Notes: generated by a model not told the origin, from the sequence alone. A DNA stretch of 64,000 nucleotides from Prevotellaceae bacterium MN60 (GCA_900199555.1 FZQZ01000003.1:1-64000); one strand, 5' to 3'; shown: positions 52,272 through 60,303, counted from the first letter of the stretch. Numbers and translations are program-made.

Positions 52272-52657
52272 ATCCAGTTTATCAATATAGCAAGGATGCC
52301 GATTATGGCGTATGGCCAGCGTTGCAGTTTCTTTTCTATCAGACGATATGCATGGAGGAAGGATGAACTACCCTTCAGCAAGTCAATCACTATCCAAACA
52401 GGAACAACCACCATCAATACGACCAACAGTATTCCTAAGGGATTGTAGTATAAGGATTGCAACCACTCACCTTGAAAGACGGCACGTACGGCACGGGTAG
52501 TTCCGCACGATGGACAAGGTATGTGGAAAAGTAATCTGAACAGACAGCCATTCCAACCAAAAATCTTACTACTATCATTACTAACAAGCAACCAGAGATA
52601 GCCACCTGCTGATAATAATAGTAGTAAGGAATATAGTCGCCCTCGGCTAATGTTCAT
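52247..52657 (-). CDS. DUF2752 membrane protein
   Basis: A 136-residue protein with three helices. The DUF2752 signature is LFHIPCPSCGTTRAVRAVFQ (~45), where the two Cys and the following Gly-Thr-Thr-Arg are conserved. The function is unknown; the family is commonly beside TM2-domain genes, as here. The start overlaps the TM2 stop by one base. Confidence 0.88.
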   Translation of the reverse strand: MNISRGRLYSLLLLLSAGGYLWLLVSNDSSKIFGWNGCLFRLLFHIPCPSCGTTRAVRAVFQGEWLQSLYYNPLGILLVVLMVVVPVWIVIDLLKGSSSFLHAYRLIEKKLQRWPYAIIGILAILINWIWNLVKYT

Positions 52658-52992
52658 TAGAGGACAGACATCAGTCGTGCAAAGTTCTTCTCACGAGTAG
52701 CATTCATGATTAAGAACCAGTCTATGATAGTCCAGATGCCTAAGCCACCACAGGTTATCAGTTTTGCAACACCCAAACCAGTATCACCAATAAAGAAACG
52801 ATCAATACCCAAGTTACCAGTAAGAAGACTGAGAACAAGTGTGATGATAGGATCCTTGAACTGAATAGCGTGTAGCAAACCCTCCTTACTGTCATCTGCT
52901 GCGAGCAGACGCTCACGTACGAAAAGAATTTGTGACTCGGGAAGATACTTGTTGTTCATCATCATGAACATGTCAACCTTTTGCTGTTCCAT
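52657..52992 (-). CDS. TM2 domain-containing protein
   Basis: A 111-residue protein. A ~45-residue soluble N-terminal part (MMNNKYLPESQILFVRERLL) precedes two helices with the TM2 pattern: LSLLTGNLGIDRFFIGDTGL then GVAKLITCGGLGIWTIIDWF. The Asp-Arg-Phe between helices is the conserved DRF-type motif. Bacterial TM2 proteins are poorly understood. It is the first gene of the four-gene minus-strand membrane operon, with a promoter at 53042-53073. Confidence 0.9.
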   Translation of the reverse strand: MEQQKVDMFMMMNNKYLPESQILFVRERLLAADDSKEGLLHAIQFKDPIITLVLSLLTGNLGIDRFFIGDTGLGVAKLITCGGLGIWTIIDWFLIMNATREKNFARLMSVL

Positions 52993-53041
52993 TTTGTTTT
53001 TGCGTTATAAATAAAATGATAGTAATGATTAATTGTTTGCG

Positions 53042-53073
53042 CAAAGGTAAAGAAAAAAGTTTTACTAACCAAA
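53042..53073 (-). promoter_or_regulatory. Promoter of the TM2/DUF2752/M48 operon
   Basis: Minus strand: TTTG at 53073-53070, 20 bases, TACCTTTG at 53049-53042. It lies downstream of the small RNA terminator, so the operon does not depend on read-through. Confidence 0.75.
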
Positions 53074-53100
53074 TTTTTTACAAAGAAAATGATGTTAGAC

Positions 53101-53166
53101 ATAAAAAATGGGACTCCGCTGAGCCCCTAACCTTTGTTAACCTTAAATCTAATACTATGAAAAACA
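53101..53166 (-). ncRNA. Candidate independent small RNA, about 66 nt
   Basis: A complete transcription unit without an ORF. The minus-strand promoter is TTG (53201-53199), exactly 19 bases, TATCTTTG (53179-53172). The RNA would begin near 53166 and read TTTTTCATAGTATTAGATTT, then AAGGTTAACAAAGGTTAG, then the hairpin GGGCTC-AGCG-GAGTCCC (53127-53110, one bulge) followed by ATTTTTTAT. A 33-base unstructured AU-rich body before a strong terminator resembles a base-pairing sRNA. It lies between greA and the TM2 operon in a ~460-base gene-free region. Confidence 0.6.
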
Positions 53167-53171
53167 CGTTG

Positions 53172-53201
53172 CAAAGATACAATCTTTTTTGAAACTCGCA
53201 A
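53172..53201 (-). promoter_or_regulatory. Promoter of the candidate small RNA
   Basis: TTG 53201-53199, 19-base spacer, TATCTTTG 53179-53172 on the minus strand. Confidence 0.7.
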
Positions 53202-53281
53202 GAAAATGCCCCTACAAAATAGTGTGCCTATAACACTTTCTTGATATAAATCAAGCGAAAAACAAAATATCTCGATTAAAA

Positions 53282-53313
53282 TTTGGTCGGATGAGAATTA
53301 TTTCCTAACTTTG
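53282..53313 (+). promoter_or_regulatory. greA promoter
   Basis: TTTG at 53282-53285, 20 bases, TAACTTTG at 53306-53313. The leader to greA is about 137 bases and includes a terminator. Confidence 0.75.
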
Positions 53314-53377
53314 CAAACGATATAAAAACAAGTCTTAAGAGTAAGAATTCATAGATCTGAGGGTCTAGAGTGTGGTG

Positions 53378-53416
53378 AGCATTCCGACATGACGAGTCGG
53401 GATTCTTTCTTTTTTG
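53378..53416 (+). terminator. Intrinsic terminator inside the greA leader
   Basis: ATTCCGAC at 53381-53388 pairs with GTCGGGAT at 53396-53403 (one G-U pair), loop ATGACGA, then TTCTTTCTTTTTTG. It lies between the greA promoter and its ATG and would yield a ~95-nt leader RNA unless read through. Confidence 0.75.
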
Positions 53417-53456
53417 CATCTTAAACCAAAATTGTAAATAGTAAAAACATTAGATT

Positions 53457-53924
53457 ATGGCATACATGTCACAAGAAGGCTATGACAACCTCATAGCAGA
53501 ATTACACCGCTTAGAAGCGGTAGAGCGTCCCAAGGCTTCTGCAGCTATTGCCGAGGCTCGTGAGAAGGGCGACCTGAGTGAGAACAGCGAGTATGATGCC
53601 GCCAAAGAAGCGCAGGCACATCTGGAGGACAAGATCAACAAACTGAAGGCTACGATTGCAGAGGCAAAGGTAGTGGATACTTCACGTTTGAGCACCGATT
53701 CTGTGCAGATTCTGACCAAGGTAGAGATGACTAATCTCAATACCAACACCAAGATGAGTTACACCATCGTTAGTGAGAACGAGGCAGATCTGCGTGCTGG
53801 CAAGATTTCTATCCAGACACCTATTGCACAGGGACTGCTGGGCAAGAAAGTTGGCGACGAGGTAGAGATTACTATTCCTCGTGGCACCATCAAGTTGCGC
53901 ATTGAGAACATCAGCATCGCTTAA
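53457..53924 (+). CDS. greA: Transcription elongation factor GreA
   Basis: A 155-residue factor that enters the RNA polymerase secondary channel and stimulates cleavage of backtracked RNA. The N-terminal coiled coil carries the tip residues in KGDLSENSEYDAAKEAQAHL (Asp and Glu, ~40), and the C-terminal FKBP-like domain has SIQTPIAQGLLGKKVGDEVE. The length is usual for the family. It is preceded by a terminator in its own leader, which suggests control of its own level, and followed 20 bases later by the HIT gene. Confidence 0.96.
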   Translation: MAYMSQEGYDNLIAELHRLEAVERPKASAAIAEAREKGDLSENSEYDAAKEAQAHLEDKINKLKATIAEAKVVDTSRLSTDSVQILTKVEMTNLNTNTKMSYTIVSENEADLRAGKISIQTPIAQGLLGKKVGDEVEITIPRGTIKLRIENISIA

Positions 53925-53944
53925 AGATTAAAAGGTAAAAAACG

Positions 53945-54337
53945 ATGGATATATTTGCAAAGATTGCTGCAGGTGAGATTCCCAGCTATAAAGTAGCAGA
54001 GAACGAAGAGTTCTATGCTTTTCTCGACATCAATCCGTTGGTAAAAGGACATACTTTGGTTATTCCACGCAGAGAAGTAGACTATTTCTTTGACATGGAA
54101 GATGACGAGTTAGCTCGCTATCAGCAGTTTGCTAAGCGTGTAGCTACAGCCATCAAGAAAGCATTCCCCTGCAGAAAGGTTGCTCAGGTAGTGCTGGGCT
54201 TGGAGGTTGCTCATGCACATATCCACCTCATCCCCATGCAGAGCGAAGCCGATGCTGACTTCCGCAAAGAGAAGTTGAAGCTCAGCGAAGAGGAGTTCAA
54301 AGAGATTTCTGCAAAGATACAGAAAGAATTCGTATAA
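53945..54337 (+). CDS. HIT family protein
   Basis: A 130-residue histidine-triad nucleotide hydrolase/transferase. It starts MDIFAKIAAGEIPSYKVAEN, has ALVIPRR-type text (HTLVIPRREVDYFFDM), and the HxHxH triad in LEVAHAHIHLIPM (~95). It likely hydrolyses AMP-lysine-like or dinucleotide substrates. It is co-transcribed with greA. Confidence 0.93.
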   Translation: MDIFAKIAAGEIPSYKVAENEEFYAFLDINPLVKGHTLVIPRREVDYFFDMEDDELARYQQFAKRVATAIKKAFPCRKVAQVVLGLEVAHAHIHLIPMQSEADADFRKEKLKLSEEEFKEISAKIQKEFV

Positions 54338-54358
54338 GTCTTACTGTGAGAAACTATA

Positions 54359-54402
54359 AGATGCCGATGCAAGATTATTTGTGTCGGCATCTATTTTTAT
54401 TG
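54359..54402 (+). terminator. Terminator after the greA-HIT operon
   Basis: AGATGCCGA (54359-54367) pairs with TCGGCATCT (54384-54392), followed by ATTTTTATTG. It overlaps the 3' end of the convergent gtrA-type gene. Confidence 0.88.
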
Positions 54403-54807
54403 TCCTTGCTTGGTGAATACCCAGCGCAGAATCGTAAACTGAACGATGACGCATATACCCATTACAAAGATGGGGATAATCAGTTCATGCACACCCAACC
54501 ACAGGAAGAGACTAAACAGTGAGACATGCAAACCGAAATTGATAGCATGACTACCTGCGAAGCCAATAAAATGCTTCCATGACGGACGAGTACGGAAGGT
54601 GTAACAATTGGTAAAGAAATAGTTGCCCACAAAGCTCACAGCATAACCTATCACATACGAGATGGTAGCCTTTAGCACAAAGAGCAATAGATAATAGATG
54701 GCATAATGGGCTGCCGAAGAAAGTATTCCGACAACACCAAAGCGAACAAACTGGCGCACACGCTCATCGCTCCATAATTGGGATATTTTTGTAGACAACC
54801 CACTCAT
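54397..54807 (-). CDS. GtrA family membrane protein
   Basis: A 136-residue, four-helix membrane protein with the GtrA pattern: RQFVRFGVVGILSSAAHYAI near the start, ISYVIGYAVSFVGNYFFTNC and the final FTILRWVFTKQ. GtrA-like proteins are thought to help move lipid-linked sugars across the membrane. The divergent GT2 glycosyltransferase next door fits a polyprenyl-phosphate-sugar pathway. Confidence 0.9.
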   Translation of the reverse strand: MSGLSTKISQLWSDERVRQFVRFGVVGILSSAAHYAIYYLLLFVLKATISYVIGYAVSFVGNYFFTNCYTFRTRPSWKHFIGFAGSHAINFGLHVSLFSLFLWLGVHELIIPIFVMGICVIVQFTILRWVFTKQGQ

Positions 54808-54908
54808 TTCGAATGCAAAATTACAAAAAAGCCATTAAATAAGTCCGTATATTGAAAGTTTTTTGTATTTTTGCATCAAAATTGACTAAGTTGGATTGCA
54901 AAGAAAAC

Positions 54909-55838
54909 ATGAAACTATCAATAGTCTCGCCTGTATATAGAGGAGAAAAGATGCTTGATGAGCTGGTAAGGCGCATCCACGCTGCTATCAGCCCGATAAC
55001 CAAAGATTACGAAATTGTGCTTGTGAACGACTGTTCACCAGACGATTCATGGAGTAAAATTACAGACATTTGTGCTGCCGACAAACAGGTAAAAGGTATT
55101 AACCTTAGTCGCAATTTCGGACAGCCTTATGCTATCACCGCAGGACTCACCTATGCCAAGGGTGACTATGTGGCCGTTATCGACTGCGACCTGCAAAACA
55201 AGCCGGAGGATTTGCCAGCCATGTACGAGAAAGCGCTTGAAGGCTACGATGTGGTCAGTGCACGACGTGTAGTTCGCGAAGACACCTTCCTCAAGCGTCT
55301 ATCCTCAGCTGCCTTCCATAGAGCGTATGACTTCCTGAGTGGATTTCATACCGACAAAGCGGTGGCAGAGTTTGGCATCTATAGTCAAAAGATTGTGAAG
55401 GTGTATTGCAGCATCCCCGAATATTCACGCTCATTTGTGGAACTCATCCATACGCTGGGATTCAAGAAGACCACCGTTGATGTCTATCACGACCACCGCA
55501 TGGAGGGAGAGAGTTCATACAACCTACATCGTCTGTTGGTATTGTCATACAACAGCATCATCTCTAACAGCAATCGTCCACTATACCTATCGGTAACGCT
55601 GGGATTCTTCATGTCACTCCTCTCATTCCTGATGGCAGTATATAACATCTTTGCCAAGTTTGCAGGACTGAACGAGGTAGCAGGTTATACCTCTACCATC
55701 TTCTCCATCTGGTTTGTGGGAGGACTATTACTCTTCATGATGGGTATCCTCGGTCTTTACATTGGTAAGATATTCGACCAGGTAAAGGGGCGTCCAGTCT
55801 TTATTGTAAGTGAGACATTGAACTTAGAAGAGAAATGA
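54909..55838 (+). CDS. GT2 glycosyltransferase with two C-terminal membrane helices
   Basis: A 309-residue enzyme of the dolichyl/undecaprenyl-phosphate sugar synthase type. The GT-A fold starts MKLSIVSPVYRGEKMLDELV, has IVLVNDCSPDDSW, the metal-binding AVIDCDLQNKPEDLPAMYEK, and SFVELIHTLGFK. Two helices (LGFFMSLLSFLMAVYNIFA; WFVGGLLLFMMGILGLYIGK) anchor it. It should place a sugar on undecaprenyl phosphate, perhaps for O-antigen or lipid A changes. The ATG at 54909 starts the domain. The -7 TATTTTTG is at 54866-54873. Confidence 0.92.
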   Translation: MKLSIVSPVYRGEKMLDELVRRIHAAISPITKDYEIVLVNDCSPDDSWSKITDICAADKQVKGINLSRNFGQPYAITAGLTYAKGDYVAVIDCDLQNKPEDLPAMYEKALEGYDVVSARRVVREDTFLKRLSSAAFHRAYDFLSGFHTDKAVAEFGIYSQKIVKVYCSIPEYSRSFVELIHTLGFKKTTVDVYHDHRMEGESSYNLHRLLVLSYNSIISNSNRPLYLSVTLGFFMSLLSFLMAVYNIFAKFAGLNEVAGYTSTIFSIWFVGGLLLFMMGILGLYIGKIFDQVKGRPVFIVSETLNLEEK

Positions 55839-55862
55839 TTAAAATAGAAGATTGATTACATT

Positions 55863-56984
55863 ATGATACCTTTCAACAAACCTTACTGCTCTGGTCGCGA
55901 GCTGAGTTATATCAAAGAAGTGTGCCATTCTACCACCATGTCAGGCAATGGCGACTTTACCAAGTTGTGTCATGGATTCTTCGAGAAGCACTATGGTTTC
56001 AAGAAGTGTCTGCTATGCACCTCGGGCACTGACGCTTTGGAGATGTGTGCCATGTTGTGCGATTTACAGCCTGGCGATGAGGTCATCGTGCCCTCTTATA
56101 CTTTTGTTTCTACCGCCATTGCCTTCCTGCGCGAAAAGGCTTATGTGTGCTTTGCCGATAGTGGTAGCGACAACCCTAACATGACAGCAGAACAGATAGA
56201 ACCTCTCATCAATGAGAAGACCAAAGTCATCGTCGTGGTACACTATGCTGGCGTAGCCTGTGATATGGATGCTATTATGGCGCTTGCTGAGAAGCATCAC
56301 CTTATCGTTGTAGAAGATGCTGCCCACTCTGTAGATTCCTATTACAAGGGACGCCCACTGGGTAGCATTGGCCACATGGCAGCTTTCTCGTTCCACGAAA
56401 CCAAGAATATCAACTGTGGTGAGGGTGGTATGTTTGTAGCCAATGACGAGCGCTTTATCCGTCGTGCAGAAATAATCTGGGAGAAAGGTACCAATCGTGC
56501 AGAGTTCTATCGTGGCATGGTAAACAAATACGGATGGTGCGACATGGGTTCTTCCTTCCTCCCTTCCGAGTTTAACGCTGCCTATCTATGGGCGCAACTC
56601 GAGCAACTAGGCGACATACAAGGACAACGTCGACACATCTGGGAGCGCTACGACAAAGCGTTGCGTGGTCATCTGCCAGAGGGATTCCGTCTGCCCGACA
56701 TTCCCGATTATGCCACCAACAACTATCACATGTATTATCTGCTGTGTCCTTCGCTTGATGTTCGCACTAAGCTGATGGACTATCTAAAGAACAACGGTGT
56801 GCAGGCCACTTTCCACTATCTGCCTCTTCACTCTAGCAAATACTATGAGGACAAGCACGACGGACGCGAATTACCCAACTGCGACCGCTATGCCGACACG
56901 CTGATGCGCTTGCCACTGTTCTACGAGTTGACAGACGAAGAGATTGACCACATCACGAAATTACTCTTAAACTTCAAGCTATAA
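55863..56984 (+). CDS. dTDP-4-amino-4,6-dideoxygalactose transaminase-like (WecE/RffA type)
   Basis: A 373-residue DegT/DnrJ/EryC1 PLP enzyme. It starts MIPFNKPYCSGRELSYIKEV, has SGTDALEMCAMLCDLQPGDE and VVVEDAAHS-type text (LIVVEDAAHSVDSYYKGRPL), and the PLP Lys in FHETKNINCGEGGMF. MGSSFLPSEFNAAYLWAQLE matches the WecE branch. It transfers an amino group to a 4-keto-6-deoxy sugar nucleotide for surface polysaccharide. It lies 24 bases after the GT2 gene and 4 bases before the fusion gene. Confidence 0.9.
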   Translation: MIPFNKPYCSGRELSYIKEVCHSTTMSGNGDFTKLCHGFFEKHYGFKKCLLCTSGTDALEMCAMLCDLQPGDEVIVPSYTFVSTAIAFLREKAYVCFADSGSDNPNMTAEQIEPLINEKTKVIVVVHYAGVACDMDAIMALAEKHHLIVVEDAAHSVDSYYKGRPLGSIGHMAAFSFHETKNINCGEGGMFVANDERFIRRAEIIWEKGTNRAEFYRGMVNKYGWCDMGSSFLPSEFNAAYLWAQLEQLGDIQGQRRHIWERYDKALRGHLPEGFRLPDIPDYATNNYHMYYLLCPSLDVRTKLMDYLKNNGVQATFHYLPLHSSKYYEDKHDGRELPNCDRYADTLMRLPLFYELTDEEIDHITKLLLNFKL

Positions 56985-56988
56985 CATC

Positions 56989-58869
56989 ATGATGAAGAAG
57001 ATAGCCAATGGCATCAAGTGGTTCTTCAGCAACCCTACCTGTGTATTCTGCCTCGGACTACTCGTTGTACTACTAGCCACCTCACTGGAGGTCTTTCGCG
57101 GCAGAAACACCAACTACTTCGACTATCAGGACTCCACACGCATGTTCTGGGAAGGCATCAGTCCCTACAACCTCGAATATGTTCAGACCAATAGTATTTA
57201 TTTCTTATACAGTCCGGTCTTTAATGTTATCTTTGCCCCTATCTTCCTCTTACCGTGGTGGTTGGGACCTTATCTATGGAACGTAGGCAACTACTGTCTG
57301 TTTACATTTGCCATCAAGACACTACCTCAACAATTTGATCGCTATAAGCATTGGATATTCCTATTCTTGTTGTCGGTAGTGCTGCAAAGTATATTCTGCT
57401 ATCAGCACAACATCATCGTCTGCTACATCTATATCTTTGCCTTCTCACTACTCGAACGAGGCAAGGGTTTCTGGGCGGTGCTACTCATCATGATATCGGC
57501 CACCACCAAGGTGTATGGTGCTGCAGAACTGGCCATCCTGCTCTGCTATCCAAAGGTATGGCGCAACTTCGGCTATGCTGTGCTTTGTGGCGCAGGTCTT
57601 CTATTGCTTCCTGCCATCAACACCTCTTTCGATAATGTCTTTGCACTCTACCAGGAGATGTTCGACATGATAGCCAGCCATCATAGCGACTCCGATTTCA
57701 TCGGTATTCTCTTCGCACGTGGCTTAAAGCCTTTCTTACTTCCTAACTATCGCATCGTGCAGTTGGTTGTCTTTGCCCTGCTCTGCGTTGCCTTCTTTGC
57801 TCGTTATAAGCGTTGGAAGGATTTCCGATTCCGCGTACAAGCCTTGGCAGTACTCACTGGTTTCATGATACTCTTCAGTGATTGTCCTGAGACGCACACC
57901 TATATCATTACCCTACCCTTCTATGTCATGGCATTCTGGTTGCAGCCTCGTCGTACATGGCTCGACTGGACACTATTCTGGCTCTTGCTTATCAATTTCG
58001 GCATCCTGCCTACCGATGTTCTGTGTCCTGCATGGCTGCATAACTATATCCATGAAACCTTCTGGTTGGATGTCTATACGTATTTCTTCTGCTGGTTGCG
58101 CATCATCTGGCAGGCAGTAGGTCCGCAGACACTTTCACCAGCCATCAAGAAAACTGCCGTAGTCCTACTACTATTCTTGATACCTGCAGGCATCAGTGCC
58201 CAGAGGACCTTAATATTTAAGGTAAAGGGTATCGAGTTTAAGATGAAGCCCGTACAAGGAGGCACATTTATGATGGGTGCACTCCCCAACGACAAAGAAG
58301 CTGATGCTGACGAAGTAAAACACCAAGTAACACTGAGAGACTACTATATCGGTGAGACAGAGGTAACACAAGAACTTTGGGAAGCCATCATGCCCAAGAA
58401 CCGTTCAAAGCATAAAGGTCCCAAGTTACCTGTAGAATACATCAACTACGAGCAGTGCCAGGAGTTTATCCAAAGACTCAACAAACTGACTGATCGCCAG
58501 TTCCGCCTACCTACAGAGGCAGAGTGGGAATATGCCGCCAAAGGAGGACGGAAGTCGAAAGGTTACCTTTATGCTGGTAGCAACCAGCTCAATGAGGTAG
58601 CACAAACATACGCCAATGCCCCCTCAGATATGGAGCAACCAGTGGCACAGTTAAAACCCAACGAACTTGGTCTATACGACATGTCGGGCAATGTATGGGA
58701 GTGGTGCGAGGATTGGTATCGTAAGACTCCCAGTAGCAAGCCCTCTAGCAATTTCCACGTCATTCGTGGTGGCAGTTATGGTTGCAGTCCACGCTATTGT
58801 CGCGTCACCAATCGCTACTTGTTCGACCAACGCCGTAGAAACCTTGTCGGTTTCCGCTTGGCATTATAA
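56989..58869 (+). CDS. Fusion of GT87-like membrane glycosyltransferase and formylglycine-generating-enzyme-like (SUMF1) domain
   Basis: A 626-residue protein. Residues ~1-385 form a polytopic membrane protein of the GT87/DUF2029 mannosyltransferase type (~9 helices; RGRNTNYFDYQDSTRMFWEG has the early acidic loop). From residue 386 the text IKKTAVVLLLFLIPAGISAQ looks exactly like a signal peptide, followed by a SUMF1/FGE-sulfatase domain (PVQGGTFMMGALPNDKEADA; FRLPTEAEWEYAAKGG; GLYDMSGNVWEWCEDWYR; FHVIRGGSYG). The codon at 58144 is ATC where a free-standing gene would have ATG, so the second half looks like a gene that lost its start and stays fused in frame. Catalytic Cys residues of true FGEs are not evident. 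Confidence 0.82.
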   Translation: MMKKIANGIKWFFSNPTCVFCLGLLVVLLATSLEVFRGRNTNYFDYQDSTRMFWEGISPYNLEYVQTNSIYFLYSPVFNVIFAPIFLLPWWLGPYLWNVGNYCLFTFAIKTLPQQFDRYKHWIFLFLLSVVLQSIFCYQHNIIVCYIYIFAFSLLERGKGFWAVLLIMISATTKVYGAAELAILLCYPKVWRNFGYAVLCGAGLLLLPAINTSFDNVFALYQEMFDMIASHHSDSDFIGILFARGLKPFLLPNYRIVQLVVFALLCVAFFARYKRWKDFRFRVQALAVLTGFMILFSDCPETHTYIITLPFYVMAFWLQPRRTWLDWTLFWLLLINFGILPTDVLCPAWLHNYIHETFWLDVYTYFFCWLRIIWQAVGPQTLSPAIKKTAVVLLLFLIPAGISAQRTLIFKVKGIEFKMKPVQGGTFMMGALPNDKEADADEVKHQVTLRDYYIGETEVTQELWEAIMPKNRSKHKGPKLPVEYINYEQCQEFIQRLNKLTDRQFRLPTEAEWEYAAKGGRKSKGYLYAGSNQLNEVAQTYANAPSDMEQPVAQLKPNELGLYDMSGNVWEWCEDWYRKTPSSKPSSNFHVIRGGSYGCSPRYCRVTNRYLFDQRRRNLVGFRLAL

Positions 58870-58874
58870 AAAAC

Positions 58875-58906
58875 AGAAGGATGACTTTTCAGGTCATCCT
58901 TCTTTC
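58875..58906 (+). terminator. Terminator after the fusion gene
   Basis: AGAAGGATGAC (58875-58885) pairs with its complement at 58893-58903, with loop TTTTCAG. It lies between convergent genes. Confidence 0.85.
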
Positions 58907-58927
58907 ATTCTTCAGTATATTCTTTAC

Positions 58928-60247
58928 TTAAAATACTTTCGGTTCTTCGACTTCCTTACCACGACAGAAACGATGTACAATCTGACGATCGTCGCCGACA
59001 TAGATGAAGCGCTCCAGACGATGCACCAGTGAGTATTCTGAAGGATACAATACACTATCGTCAATAACCAGTGCATCAAATTCATAGCCTGGTTCGAAGC
59101 TGCCCACCTTTCCAAAGAAGCTACCTGCCGACTTCGTGGCAATCCAGAAGATTTCGGGAAGGGTAAGGAATGCCTTGTCATGGTTCTGCTGATACTGCAT
59201 CTTGCTGACCTGAATAGCATAAACCAGCATGCGGAACATATTGAGGTCGTGGCCGCCACTGATATCGCTACCCAAACCGATGCGAATGCCTGCATCAAGC
59301 AGATTACGCACGGGAGCCATCCCTGATGAGAGGTTAAAATTAGACGTAGGACAATGGGCTACCATCACCCCATTCTTCTTCATCAGTTCCAGCTCACTGC
59401 CGGCTGTCCACACGCAGTGCGCCATAATAGTGGGAGTCTGACCGAAGAGTCCATAGCGATTGTATGCATCACCATAGCTCTTGCTCTCTGGCTCCAATTC
59501 TGCCACCCACGCTATCTCAGAGGTATTCTCAGAAAGGTGTGACTGTACGGGTAACTGATATTTCTGAGCCAACTCACCACAGGCTTTTAATAACTCTGGC
59601 GTACACGATGGAACAAAGCGCGGTGTGATGATAGGACGGACCAGAGGAGGACGTTGAACATTGAACGTTGAACGTTGAACATTGAACGTTGAACATTGAA
59701 CGTTGAATTCGTCGATGAGCCGTTCTTGGCCTGCGATGTAGGCGTCCACATCTTCGCAGAGTTCTTCGGGGCAGTTGCGGTTCATAGCCACCTTACCCAC
59801 CATAGCACCCATACCAGCCTCCTGATATAACTGCATCAACTTGCGTGTACTTTCTGTGTGTATCGTACCGAATACGACACTACGCATGGTTCCGAAGAGC
59901 CACTGGGTATGCAAGAAGCGACGATACATGCGCTCAGCATACTTCACGTCGGCATATTTTGCTTCTTCTGGGAAGGTATAGTTCTGCAACCACGGCAACA
60001 GTTCTAAGTCCATTGCCACGCCCTGGTTGTGTACCTGTGGAGCATGCACGTGCATATCATTCATGGCAGGAATCAGCAACTTATCGCCAAAGTCAATCAC
60101 CTCAGCATCCTGACAGTTCAGTTCTGCCAAGTCTGTTGAGACACCCTGTACGATACCATCTTCTACGGCGATATAACCATTCTCCAATACTTCAAAACGA
60201 TCTTTCTCTTTTGTAAAAAGAATATGTGCCTTATATACTTTTTTCAT
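58928..60247 (-). CDS. guaD: Guanine deaminase-like amidohydrolase with heptamer-encoded insertion
   Basis: A 439-residue metal-dependent amidohydrolase. The metal site LIPAMNDMHVHAPQVHNQG (~62; the HxH followed by PQ is guanine-deaminase-like), the later VQSHLSEN, IMAHCVW and IGLGSDISGG (Asp) are in place. It should turn guanine into xanthine in purine salvage. Residues ~185-203 (FNVQCSTFNVQRSTFNVQR) are encoded by eight heptamer repeats and look like an insertion in a surface loop. The related chlorohydrolase/TrzN group cannot be excluded. The promoter is at 60273-60303. Confidence 0.85.
   Translation of the reverse strand: MKKVYKAHILFTKEKDRFEVLENGYIAVEDGIVQGVSTDLAELNCQDAEVIDFGDKLLIPAMNDMHVHAPQVHNQGVAMDLELLPWLQNYTFPEEAKYADVKYAERMYRRFLHTQWLFGTMRSVVFGTIHTESTRKLMQLYQEAGMGAMVGKVAMNRNCPEELCEDVDAYIAGQERLIDEFNVQCSTFNVQRSTFNVQRPPLVRPIITPRFVPSCTPELLKACGELAQKYQLPVQSHLSENTSEIAWVAELEPESKSYGDAYNRYGLFGQTPTIMAHCVWTAGSELELMKKNGVMVAHCPTSNFNLSSGMAPVRNLLDAGIRIGLGSDISGGHDLNMFRMLVYAIQVSKMQYQQNHDKAFLTLPEIFWIATKSAGSFFGKVGSFEPGYEFDALVIDDSVLYPSEYSLVHRLERFIYVGDDRQIVHRFCRGKEVEEPKVF
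59652..59707. repeat. Eight heptamer repeats inside the guanine deaminase gene
   Basis: Eight 7-base units of CGTTGAA or CATTGAA (56 bases). Read on the coding strand they are TTCAACG/TTCAATG, the same heptamers as at 8743 and 61433. Because 7 is not a multiple of 3, gain or loss of one unit would shift the frame. Confidence 0.9.
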
Positions 60248-60272
60248 AATTATTAGTTTTGGTTATCGACTG

Positions 60273-60303
60273 CAAAGATAGTGTTTTCCGCCGACTTTTC
60301 AAA
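60273..60303 (-). promoter_or_regulatory. Promoter of the guanine deaminase gene
   Basis: Minus strand: TTTG at 60303-60300, 19 bases, TATCTTTG at 60280-60273. Confidence 0.78.
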
